Shown piece after piece: positions 1-8,445 of a DNA stretch of 64,000 nucleotides. Made by a program: the position numbers and the translations under genes. Origin of the DNA: Leuctra nigra (taxonomy: Eukaryota; Arthropoda; Insecta; Plecoptera; Leuctridae); NCBI GenBank assembly GCA_934045905.1, contig OW203762.1:12057647-12121646 (forward strand). The letters are read 5' to 3'. The notes under the pieces were generated by a model that was not told the DNA's origin, searched no databases, and worked only from the letters and a program-made list of their open reading frames with translations. Positions within the stretch are counted from its first letter, which is position 1. Each line of letters starts with the position of its first letter.

Positions 1-996
1 TATATTTTTGCAGGGGGGGGGGGCACTCCTGGTTGTCAGATGCCCCAAAAGTAGCTGAAAATACATTTTTTCGGGAAAACACGTTTACGTTTGAGTTCAA
101 TGTGGGGTTTTGGGGGAAAAGCCCCCCAAAATCATGCAGGTCGGATTTGTTTTTAATTTCAGAATGTAGCACTACTGTACCAGGGAGAGTTATCTAGGTT
201 GTAAACAACAAGTGGTTCCTTATGAATTTATAGAAGGCCGTGATTGTTTCTATGGCGATCAAAATTATAACATAAATAATGACATTTAAATCATATTTTA
301 TTCAGGATTCAATTATATTAAAGTAAATAAGTAGTACAGAATATTATTACAGTTATATTTAAATTCTTAAAACATTAATTTATATTATAAAATGTCTTTA
401 AAAATATTAAGTTATCTTTTCGAAACATATCACCTTTGGGGTCGAGGTTTAAAATAAAAAGGGTTCAAAACTGTAAAGCCACAACAATGGAAAAATATGG
501 TATGGTGTTCAGAATGAGATTGGATGGTGGTGAATTTGAATTGGAAAAAGAGGCAGTTGAAATGTAAGATTAGAAGAAGAATGTTGTGTGTATCGTTTAA
601 AAAAAATCATTACTAGAAGAAATGTCATAAATAACTGTTATTAAAAGAAGAATATTAATCAAGAAAAGAAGGCGGCAAAGGGGAAAGAAAAGTGCACGAA
701 GAGAAAATTCATGACAAAAACTATATTGATGATGAACTATCTAATGAGATGATGGACCATGATGGACTATAGCTATCTACACCTCAGTGATGAGTACTCA
801 TAATCTTAGTTATTAATTAATAAATATAAGTTTAAATCTGGCCAGAAGTAGCTTCACCCTTTTTAATTGTTACATAAAATTAATAAAAATTACTAGAAAA
901 GGAAATACATAATGCTACGAATTTATCACCCAACAGTGGGGTATTATTTGAAGATGGTTTAGGATTAATTAAGTAACTAGTGTAGAGTCACAAAAT
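1..996. other. Left flank, probably containing the 5' LTR of the gypsy element
   Basis: No gene is seen. Positions 15-24 are a G run and the stretch is AT-rich. A 5' LTR should end just before the primer-binding site at 997, but its start cannot be placed because the partner LTR is missing beyond the assembly gap. Confidence 0.4.
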
Positions 997-1016
997 TGGC
1001 ACCCAACGTGAGAGGC
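997..1016 (+). other. Primer-binding site resembling the 3' end of tRNA-Lys
   Basis: The stretch starts TGGCACCCAACGTGAG and closely resembles the complement of the insect tRNA-Lys(CUU) 3' end (TGGCGCCCAACGTGGGG), with a few mismatches. It marks the 5' end of the internal region. Confidence 0.6.
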
Positions 1017-1102
1017 TTTTTAAGAACTGATCTTAAAATCAACACAAGACCTGAGATTAAGTAGTTTAGTAATTGGAATTGGTGTTTAGTTTATTAGAAG
1101 TC

Positions 1103-2866
1103 ATGGATGGTATTACAGGCAATGAGGTTGAGACAGAGATGGGAGAATTAAGGAGTGAGGTTGAAAAGTCATTTGAAGAAAATATAGGAGAGTCAATCAA
1201 GAATCTTACCGATGATATGCGGAAAATGAAAAATGAAGTGTTTGAGTTGATTCACAATGATAGAGAGACAATAGAAAAATTGTGTAAGAGATTAATAGAT
1301 AAGGATGAGGAAAACAATGAAAAAGAGGAACAAATTCGGAAAGAAGATAAGGAAAGATATGAACAATGTGAACAAATTCGGAAAGAAGATAAGGAAACGA
1401 TTGATAATTGCTTTAAAAGGTTTGATGTATTGTTAAATCAAAACAACAAAATGCTAGAACGAGTCAAGATAGTAGAAGAACGTGTGGATTGCATTGAAGA
1501 AAAAGTAGAAGATGTTAATCACAAGTTCGAAGAAGTGGAAAGTAAAAGGATTGATTTTGAGGAAGAAATAGAGAGAAAGATTAAGAAATTAGATGATGGA
1601 ATAACGTGGCAATTGTCAAAACATGAGAATCTTAGGGAAGATCAATGGAAAGCTGAAGTTCAAGAGGTAAAGGAAAATGTTGAAGAATTTAAGGGAAACT
1701 GTACACAAATGATCAATGTAATAAATATTAAAAATGAGGAAATCGAGAAGAAGCTGACTAGTGCTATGGGACAGTCTAAAATAACGTGTAGTGGATCGGT
1801 TTGTGGAATCAACATTGTTGGACAAATCAGTGAAGAATTACGAATGAATGGTATTATATTCAATGGTAAAAATGATCAGTTACATGTATTAGAGTACATT
1901 CGTTTAATAGAAATGAGATTTCGGAATATCAATGGAATTACTGAACATCAAAAGTTAATGATAGCAGCATCAGTAATAAGGGACACTGCAAGGAGCTGGT
2001 ATCGAGAACAAACTTATGAATCATATGATGAATACAAAACAGGAATAATTGAAAAATACTGGGGAAGCTCGCAGCAAAGTTATGTTCTTGAGGAAGTGTA
2101 CAATGGAAGATATCTGGGAAGGACTACAATGTCATTGTATTTTAAACGACTTGTGAGGCTGGTTGGATACTTGCCAAATAAAATGAAAGACGAAGAATTG
2201 GCAAAACAAATATTGCGACATTTCCCAATTAATACACGAGAGGTACTTCACATGTATCGGAAGAGTACGAAAGAGATGTTAGAACAGCTAATCGAATGTG
2301 AGCATGAAAATCTACATTGCGTACAGATGAATGATAATTTCCAACAAAATGGAATATTCCGAAGGGGACAACAAAATGAGAATAACAACAACAATATTCA
2401 TACAGATCAAATGCGACATAATCAAGGACGTGGAGATCAAAATGGTTGGGGAAGAGGAAATAGTCAACAAGGGCAAAGTAACCAGAATAATTACCAACAA
2501 GGGACATTATGGAATGAAATACAGGGAAATGGTATTAGATATCAAGGTCAAGGTGATCAACGTGGTAGAGGAAGAGGTGCAAGTCAAGGAGGACGTGGAG
2601 ATCAAAATGGTTGGGGAAGAGGAAATAATCAACAAGATCAAAGTAACCAGAATAATTACCAACAAGGGACATCATGGAATGATGTACAGAATCAAGGTCA
2701 AGGTGATCAACGTGGTAGAGGAAAAGGTGCAAGTCAAGGAGGACGTGGAGATCAGCATGGTTGTGGAAGAGGAAATAATCAACAAGATCAAAGTAACCAG
2801 AATAATTACCAACAAAGTACATCGTGGAATGATGTACAGGGAAATGGAATGAGTCGCGCAGAATAA
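1103..2866 (+). CDS. gag: Gag polyprotein of the gypsy element
   Basis: The frame runs to TAA at 2864. The first ATG is at 1103; the frame is open a little further left but without an ATG. The roughly 587-residue product begins with a long charged coiled-coil region (about residues 10-240), continues with a capsid-like segment containing tryptophan and YxxY motifs, and ends in three imperfect repeats rich in Gly, Arg, Gln and Asn (RGRG and GWGRG boxes). No CCHC zinc knuckle is visible, so the basic RGG-like tail may bind RNA instead. The last codons overlap the pol frame. Confidence 0.8.
   Translation: MDGITGNEVETEMGELRSEVEKSFEENIGESIKNLTDDMRKMKNEVFELIHNDRETIEKLCKRLIDKDEENNEKEEQIRKEDKERYEQCEQIRKEDKETIDNCFKRFDVLLNQNNKMLERVKIVEERVDCIEEKVEDVNHKFEEVESKRIDFEEEIERKIKKLDDGITWQLSKHENLREDQWKAEVQEVKENVEEFKGNCTQMINVINIKNEEIEKKLTSAMGQSKITCSGSVCGINIVGQISEELRMNGIIFNGKNDQLHVLEYIRLIEMRFRNINGITEHQKLMIAASVIRDTARSWYREQTYESYDEYKTGIIEKYWGSSQQSYVLEEVYNGRYLGRTTMSLYFKRLVRLVGYLPNKMKDEELAKQILRHFPINTREVLHMYRKSTKEMLEQLIECEHENLHCVQMNDNFQQNGIFRRGQQNENNNNNIHTDQMRHNQGRGDQNGWGRGNSQQGQSNQNNYQQGTLWNEIQGNGIRYQGQGDQRGRGRGASQGGRGDQNGWGRGNNQQDQSNQNNYQQGTSWNDVQNQGQGDQRGRGKGASQGGRGDQHGCGRGNNQQDQSNQNNYQQSTSWNDVQGNGMSRAE
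2425..2850 (+). repeat. Imperfect tandem repeats in the gag 3' end
   Basis: Three copies of a roughly 150-165 bp unit encode GRGDQxGWGRG-type blocks followed by QQxQSNQNNYQQ stretches. The copies are at about 2425, 2588 and 2738 and differ by small in-frame indels. Confidence 0.7.
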
Positions 2867-4098
2867 GCACTGACTACGTGACTACAAATCTAGTGCAAAA
2901 CATTAATAGTGTCCAGTTAGTTAATGGTAAAGAACTTTTAGAAGAAGATGACTTAAACGAAGAAATGAATACCAATTTAATCAAATGCCCAGAAATTTTA
3001 GTTAAACTTAAGGAAAGATTTATGATTGCATTAATTGATACAGGAAGTGAAGTGACTTGCATGAATGAAGTTGTATTTGAAAGTTTACTGGAGAAAAATA
3101 AAGACATTGAGATCTTTCCTGTTATTGGAATTACCATAGTTGGTGCAACACAAGCTCGAGGAAAGAAGATAACTCGACAAGCATTTCTTTCCATAAATAT
3201 AGATGATATCCAAATAGAAATAATCTGTTTAGTTGTGCCTGATTTGAGAAGGGATTTGATACTGGGAGTGGACATATTGGCACAATTATCTATGAATATA
3301 TGCTTTGACACGAAAACAATTTATATTCAGGGCAAAGAGATTAACAGAAAAATGGTACAATTCGAAAAAACAAAAATTTCAGAATTAATGGCCATAGAGT
3401 TGAATTATGAGCATGAGAATAATTCAAGAAGATTGGATGGAGAATGTAATACATACAACAATGAGATTCTTGAAAGCATTAAGAATTTAACATTGTTAAA
3501 TGATGTACAGAAGGAAGAGTTGAAAGACTTATTAGTTAAATATAAAGAGATATTCACAAATAAACCAGGATTAATAAAAGATTATGAATATACTATTAAA
3601 GTCAGGAATAATGGATTTTATTACAACAAAAGCTATCCAGTTGCTTTTGCACATAGAGAGGCTGTTGAAAAGCAGTTAAAAAATATGATCGAGTGGGGAA
3701 TAATTGAACAAATGACATCACCTTACATAAATCCTTTGGTAGTTAACATAAAAAAGGATCAGTCAGTTCGATTATGTTTAGATGCAAGAAGGTTAAATGA
3801 GATCCTTATTCCAGAACATGAGACACCGTTAGATCCTGACGAATTGCTGCAGCAACATTTTGAGAGCAGATGGTTATCCACTATTGATTTAAATTCCTCG
3901 TTTTGGCAAATTCCTTTGGAGGAGCATAGCAGGAAGTATACTGCATTTAAATACGGCGGTAGAGTGTATTGCTTTAAGGTATTGCCATTTGGACTTTCCG
4001 TAAGCGGCGCAGCTTTTTCAAGAGGATTAGAACATGTATTAGGAGAAGACTTAAGAGATTCAACTGTTATATATGTGGATGATATTCTAGTGACAAGC
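2833..4098 (+). CDS. pol: Pol: aspartic protease and reverse transcriptase, partial
   Basis: The frame is open from 2833, in -1 relation to gag, and has no early ATG. The protease active site DTGS is encoded near 3040, with LGVD about 3260. Reverse transcriptase follows, with motif A around STIDLNSSFWQ, the LPFGL box near 3990 and YVDD at about 4072-4083. The frame then enters the gap at 4099. No stop or frameshift is seen in the visible part, so the element may be intact in the genome. Expected later domains (RNase H, integrase) are not visible. Confidence 0.85.
2839..2845 (+). promoter_or_regulatory. Candidate -1 ribosomal frameshift heptamer G GGA AAT
   Basis: The heptamer is in the right phase (last base of one gag codon plus two full codons). 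It sits 6 bases after the -1 frame stop at 2830-2832 and before the gag stop at 2864-2866, so a -1 slip here joins gag to the protease-RT frame. A weak 5-bp stem (2867-2871 with 2892-2896) lies downstream. Confidence 0.6.
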
Positions 4099-4298
4099 NN
4101 NNNNNNNNNNNNNNNNNNNNNNNNNNNNNNNNNNNNNNNNNNNNNNNNNNNNNNNNNNNNNNNNNNNNNNNNNNNNNNNNNNNNNNNNNNNNNNNNNNNN
4201 NNNNNNNNNNNNNNNNNNNNNNNNNNNNNNNNNNNNNNNNNNNNNNNNNNNNNNNNNNNNNNNNNNNNNNNNNNNNNNNNNNNNNNNNNNNNNNNNNN
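4099..4298. other. Assembly gap, exactly 200 N
   Basis: The gap separates the retrotransposon from host exons. Its round length suggests a scaffold join of estimated size, so the adjacency of the two sides is not proven. Confidence 0.98.
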
Positions 4299-4378
4299 TG
4301 TGTCAACTGCAGTTTCAGACGCCCATGAAACTTGTCAGCTCAGTGCTGTGAGCTCGGAGTTGCAAATGATCCATCGAA

Positions 4379-4567
4379 ATGTCTGAACCGAATCGTCTCC
4401 GTCGTCTGATTGCAGAGAACTACGCCCCAAAGGACGACGACGTGGAAAACGACTCGAACAGCTCGGAGGACGAGGTGGAGTTCGATATTGACGACTCCAT
4501 GTTTGACCCCGGACCCATGACGGCGTCTCCCACCAACCTCTCGGAGGTACTGGACGACCAAGCTCAG
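4379..4567 (+). CDS. cPLA2 exon a (acidic linker)
   Basis: It encodes a Ser/Asp/Glu-rich linker, like the segment between the two halves of the catalytic domain in cPLA2. The donor is CAG|GTATAA, phase 0. An in-frame TGA at 4367 with no acceptor after it makes the ATG at 4379 the only visible start. Confidence 0.65.
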
Positions 4568-6976
4568 GTATAACTCTTTAAGCACTATGTAGTTCCTTAG
4601 TTCCTTGCCTTGGTCTACACAGCTTTAAGCCTGTCGCTACACTGATGTCATTGTCACCCTACATAAGGGCGGAAGTAACCATCATGGCATTTTTTGTAAA
4701 TGATTTTTTAAAGATGATTTACAGCGGCGGCCTCTATTATCCCTATCCTCTCAATCACCCTCTTCCAAGCCCCTTTCCTCCATTCTCCTTCGAGCACTCC
4801 GGAGGTCACAAGGTCAATAACTTTTCTGTCTTGGTCACCAATTCATTCTCCTGACATGCCCATACCAAACCAACTTCCTTGTTCGCCTCATTCCACATTC
4901 GTGTTGACAGGTCCCATTTCCTGTCTTATTCGAGTATCAGGAATGTGCTCTACTCTCTACACCCAGCACGGTCGTTGGAGATGGTCTGTTTCTATGGCTG
5001 CTCACCGGTTCATATTCCCTGATTCATCTGCCAAGCTTCAGTATCATTCATTGTCGGAATATGGAGTTACTGTGGATGACCCCCCTTATTTGTGAGTTAT
5101 GTTTGTGTCATGTCGCAGGCCACGACAAGTAGTTCGCCGGAACCTAGCGCTGCCAAGGCCAACTCCAACTGTGGTGCAAAGATCGGCTACAAGAGCACCC
5201 TCACCAACCTCACCTGGAAGAAAGGGTGAGTTAATCTGTCATCTGCAAGGTTGATAGCTGATATAAAGCTAGTAAGTCAGTATCAAATATTTACTACATC
5301 ATTTTTCCTCAATCCGTTCACAACAAAGATTCAAATTGCATCTGCAATTAGAGCACGTGTTTCACTTGGTCCAATAAAAAATTATCGGTGATCAACTTTG
5401 CAGGACTGCGGGTTAGTTCCAAAACAATCAATGATGGTTATTATCACTGTAATGTGAGGTCAAGATTGAGACGCTGAGATCGCTTGGACTGACTTCTCAC
5501 GGAACGATCTAACATTTAAGTCAATCAGATTTATTAAGATATCATTTTCAGAATTGCGCCAAGTGTACAGGCGATAACGTAATTACTGTTTGTAATCAAC
5601 GAGTTGTAAATGACAATCCAATGCGCAGGTTGCAAGACCCCGTGAAGCCGGATTCTCGCAAGTCCTTATGGGAGAAGACAATGGAGAACTTGTTCAAGAG
5701 CGACATGATGAACACTCGAGCCGGTCGCGCGGGTCTCATCTTCAATCCGCTGAGAGGACTTCGGCTGACGGAGGCCTTCCCTGTGTCGCCCTTCAGCGCC
5801 ACCACAGCAGCGGACGGTCGGTACATCACTTTTATATTAAAGACAGCTGGAGTGTTAGGTCGCTATTTTCACCAGATCTACAGCACATATCACGCTCCTT
5901 CCTCTATTTAACGTTAAAGTCACCGACTTCAAGGGAAGCCACGAGACTGTGGAGGCTCTGTACCTTGTGAAACCTGCTGTAACAGGTTGCACCCGCGACC
6001 CCAGCAAGCTTGTTGAATAACAAAATCAGTGTTTCACATGCAGCAATTGATCATCCACAGTCACCGACTTCAAGGGAAGACACGAGCCTGTGGAGGTCCA
6101 AGCCAAGAGACTGTACCTCGTGGATTCCGGACTGACGTTCAACCTGCCCTTCCCGTTGCTTCTGCGACCCCAGCGGGCCGTGGACATCTACCTCAGCTTC
6201 GACTTCAGTGCCAGACCCACGGACCCGTCGCCTCCATTTAAGGCACGTGATTACCCATCTGTAATCTTAGATTAGTTGGTTAACGGTTATACTTCAATGT
6301 TCCTAGATTCCTTCCTATAACTTGAAAGAATCCTGACAATATGATTAAAAAATGTCTCTCGTTTATACAGGAAATCTTAATTGTGGAGAGATGGGCTAAG
6401 GCGAACGATGTAGTCTTCCCACCAATCGAAGCCCAAGTAATAGAATATTTAAAGAAACCTCTCCGTCCATGTTATTTGTTTGAGAACGCAGAAAACCCTT
6501 ACTGTCCCGTCATTCTTCACTTCATTCTCCTAAATGACAATTTCAAGAAGTACAAATCGCCCGGAGTCGAAAGGGAGACTCAACAAGAGAAGGACTTTGC
6601 GAACTTCGATGTTTTCAGTGATCCCAAAGAGCCGTACTCCGTGTTCAACTTCGCATACACGCAGCTCCAGTTTGATCGGTTACACAGTCTAGTGGAATAC
6701 AACACGGCCGAGAGTGTTCCCATGATCAAGGAGGTCGTTGCTCGAGCAGTGAGGAGGAAGAGGAATCTGCCGCCGAAACCACCAATCCCGTTGGAGAGGA
6801 TCTCCTGTGTGCAGCTCAAGTCCAAGCCGGGATCTCTCATGATGTTGCGTGATTATGTGAAATCAATGACGCAGATGCAAGATGGCGTATACGCCAGAGA
6901 GTCCCAGGAAGAGGCTGTGGTTAAGGAGATATCTTTTTCCGAATCCAGTAGTAGTGCGAGTGTAGAAACAACATAA
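4379..6976 (+). CDS. Cytosolic phospholipase A2 (group IV), C-terminal half, five exons
   Basis: Exons 4379-4567, 5119-5225, 5629-5816, 6061-6242 and 6371-6976 join in phase to 424 codons. The product matches the C-terminal half of group IV cPLA2, which releases arachidonate-type fatty acids from membrane phospholipids. It shows an acidic Ser/Asp linker, the NTRxGRAG segment, the catalytic aspartate in VDSGLTFNLP, SFDFSARP, and the PGVxRET and FNFxY stretches. The C2 domain and the catalytic serine motif are absent. They should lie to the left of the ATG, where a stop at 4367-4369 and then the gap intervene. The gene may therefore be broken, misassembled, or a truncated paralog. A poly(A) signal follows at about 6997. 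Confidence 0.85.
5119..5225 (+). CDS. cPLA2 exon b
   Basis: Acceptor CGCAG at 5114-5118, donor GTGAGT at 5226. It encodes a Ser-rich stretch ending TNLTWKK. Two bases carry over into the next exon. Confidence 0.75.
5629..5816 (+). CDS. cPLA2 exon c (NTRAGRAG block)
   Basis: Acceptor CGCAG, donor GTCGGT. It encodes the conserved NTRAGRAG...FPVSPFS block of group IV enzymes. One base carries over. Confidence 0.8.
5920..6018 (+). pseudogene. Decayed duplicate of cPLA2 exon d
   Basis: This intronic stretch repeats the start of exon d (same first 19 bases, then GACTGTGGAGG, CTGTACCT and GCGACCCCAGC) with deletions and stops. No acceptor AG precedes it, so it is a relic of a tandem exon duplication. 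Confidence 0.75.
6061..6242 (+). CDS. cPLA2 exon d (catalytic aspartate)
   Basis: It encodes VDSGLTFNLPFP with the catalytic Asp, then RPQRAVD and SFDFSARP. It ends at TTT AAG with a non-canonical GC donor (AAG|GCACGT). Confidence 0.85.
6243..6370 (+). other. GC-AG intron in the cPLA2 gene
   Basis: The donor reads AAG|GCACGT and the acceptor TATACAG|GAA. Reading across restores FKEILIVERWAK, as expected for the family. Confidence 0.75.
6371..6976 (+). CDS. cPLA2 terminal exon e
   Basis: Acceptor TATACAG. It encodes EILIVERWAKAND through the C-terminus, including FKKYKSPGVERET and YSVFNFAYT, which align with the cPLA2 C-terminal region. It ends in a Ser/Glu-rich tail with TAA at 6974. Confidence 0.9.
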   Translation, partial: EILIVERWAKANDVVFPPIEAQVIEYLKKPLRPCYLFENAENPYCPVILHFILLNDNFKKYKSPGVERETQQEKDFANFDVFSDPKEPYSVFNFAYTQLQFDRLHSLVEYNTAESVPMIKEVVARAVRRKRNLPPKPPIPLERISCVQLKSKPGSLMMLRDYVKSMTQMQDGVYARESQEEAVVKEISFSESSSSASVETT

Positions 6977-8113
6977 GTTCGGATAGTATTTTTACAATAA
7001 ATATAGATATAAATAAAAATGCATTGTACTTCATTCGTAATCGTGTATCCCACGGAGATTAGCAATCGCTATTGATCGCGTGTGTTAATTGAAGTGCATA
7101 CAATCCATCTTGACACTGTCAACCGCACGATAGAAGCCCAAGGGATCACATAATCACTCTTCAATTCAATGGATAGAAACCATCACATTTTTTTTTTACT
7201 TCGCTCAACCGTTTTCCCACACTAAAACTATCAATGAATTACCAGTTCAATAGAAAGCTCACTCAGTGATGCTGAAGACCGGTTAGTCACTATAGTTGAC
7301 GCTGCTGTCGCCGTTGAATTATACAAAATTATCAAAGTATTTCTTGAGATATTGTCCGTGTTTTCAAGTTAGGTGTCCTATGTAATAATAATTGATGTTG
7401 ATGTTTGGATATTTACCGATAAGTGGGAAATTATTAAAAATTAGTAGTACATCTTTGGTAGAACATAATAATAATGATAATGATATGTTGATCGTGTAAT
7501 CATAGAGTGTAATGACAATTGGTGTATCTTTGAATGTTAAAATGCATAAATCAATGAAATTTTCCGACTTTTGAAGAAGTACATTACATGTTATCTCCGA
7601 TTGCTAATAGCCGCTTTTACGAAATCGATAAAATGTAGTCTGAATCGAAGCATTTTAGTTGATAAGAATCACTAATGTAACACTAACGCAATACACGCAT
7701 CAGACATCACATCTCCAGATAGAATCAAAATCACTCCAATCGATATCAAAAACACGCGAGACAACGCTCAGAACTATTAGATTATCATAAAACATCGCTG
7801 TCGAAAGTGTTTCGGGGCAGGCGACAAGAAAGTGAATTACAACGATATTCTACTTGAAATAATAGAATAAGTAATATTATTGAAACAGGCTAGCCTCATC
7901 TATTACCGAATCCGCATAAATAGATGCCAAAATACCTGTCAGTTTAAGATTTTCAATTATACTTGGAAGGTTGCACCAAAGATAGTGTGATTGATATTTT
8001 TCCATTTGCTTTGTTTGGTAAGGCAAGTATTAGATAGTTTTTTAAATATTTATTCAAACTAAAGATAAATTCAGTCCTTATTTCTCAAAGAAAATATAAT
8101 AGGTATTTAACGA
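6977..8113. other. Intergenic, no gene seen
   Basis: AT-rich 3' flank of cPLA2, with AATAAA motifs at about 6997 and 7010. No coding stretch or clear repeat is seen. Confidence 0.6.
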
Positions 8114-8234
8114 TGTATAGTCAAGGAAACTAAATGGTTCATACTCTATCTCTCTCTGCTCCATATAAAAACATGTTTATGTTATGGGTCAGAGAGAGGC
8201 AGAGTATGAACCATCTAGTTTCCCTGACTGTACA
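8114..8234. mobile_element. Short hairpin MITE (TGTAYAGTC ends), copy 1
   Basis: Terminal inverted repeats begin TGTATAGTCAAGGAAAC and extend about 42 bp with few mismatches around a short AT loop. A diverged relative lies at 31853-31971. Confidence 0.7.
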
Positions 8235-8300
8235 CTATGTGTACTATATGGCCCTATGAACACTTTTGCAACATCCTGGAAAGAGTAAAGTGATCCAGCA

Positions 8301-8445
8301 ATGAACGCACTAATCATCGCATCGATTCTTCTCGTCACTCCAACACTTATCAACTGCAAGGCAACAGTTGGGACTGAATCAAGGGTCATTGAAGCAATTG
8401 CGAAGCGATTCTCCTGCAACTGCATCGTCTTGCTGTCAGCGTCAA
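8301..8445 (+). CDS. IR exon 1 (signal peptide)
   Basis: ATG at 8301, hydrophobic leader MNALIIASILLVTPTL, donor GTAAGT at 8446. One base carries over. Confidence 0.75.

Larger units (their letters stand above)
997..4098 (+). mobile_element. Ty3/gypsy LTR retrotransposon, internal region, truncated by assembly gap
   Basis: A primer-binding site is followed by gag and then by a protease-reverse transcriptase frame shifted by -1. The element stops at the run of N right after the reverse transcriptase YVDD box, so RNase H, integrase and the 3' LTR are unseen. The order protease before RT and the RT motifs (LPFGL, YVDD) place it with Ty3/gypsy elements. It lies on the same strand as, and immediately upstream of, the phospholipase exons. 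Confidence 0.85.

Noticed and set aside
2524..2530. Earlier GGGAAAT in gag as the frameshift site
   Set aside because: It is in phase but precedes the -1 frame stop at 2830, so a slip there would not reach pol.
2331..2852. Alternative 173-codon frame within gag
   Set aside because: It follows from the repeated purine-rich gag tail in another frame; gag itself explains the region.
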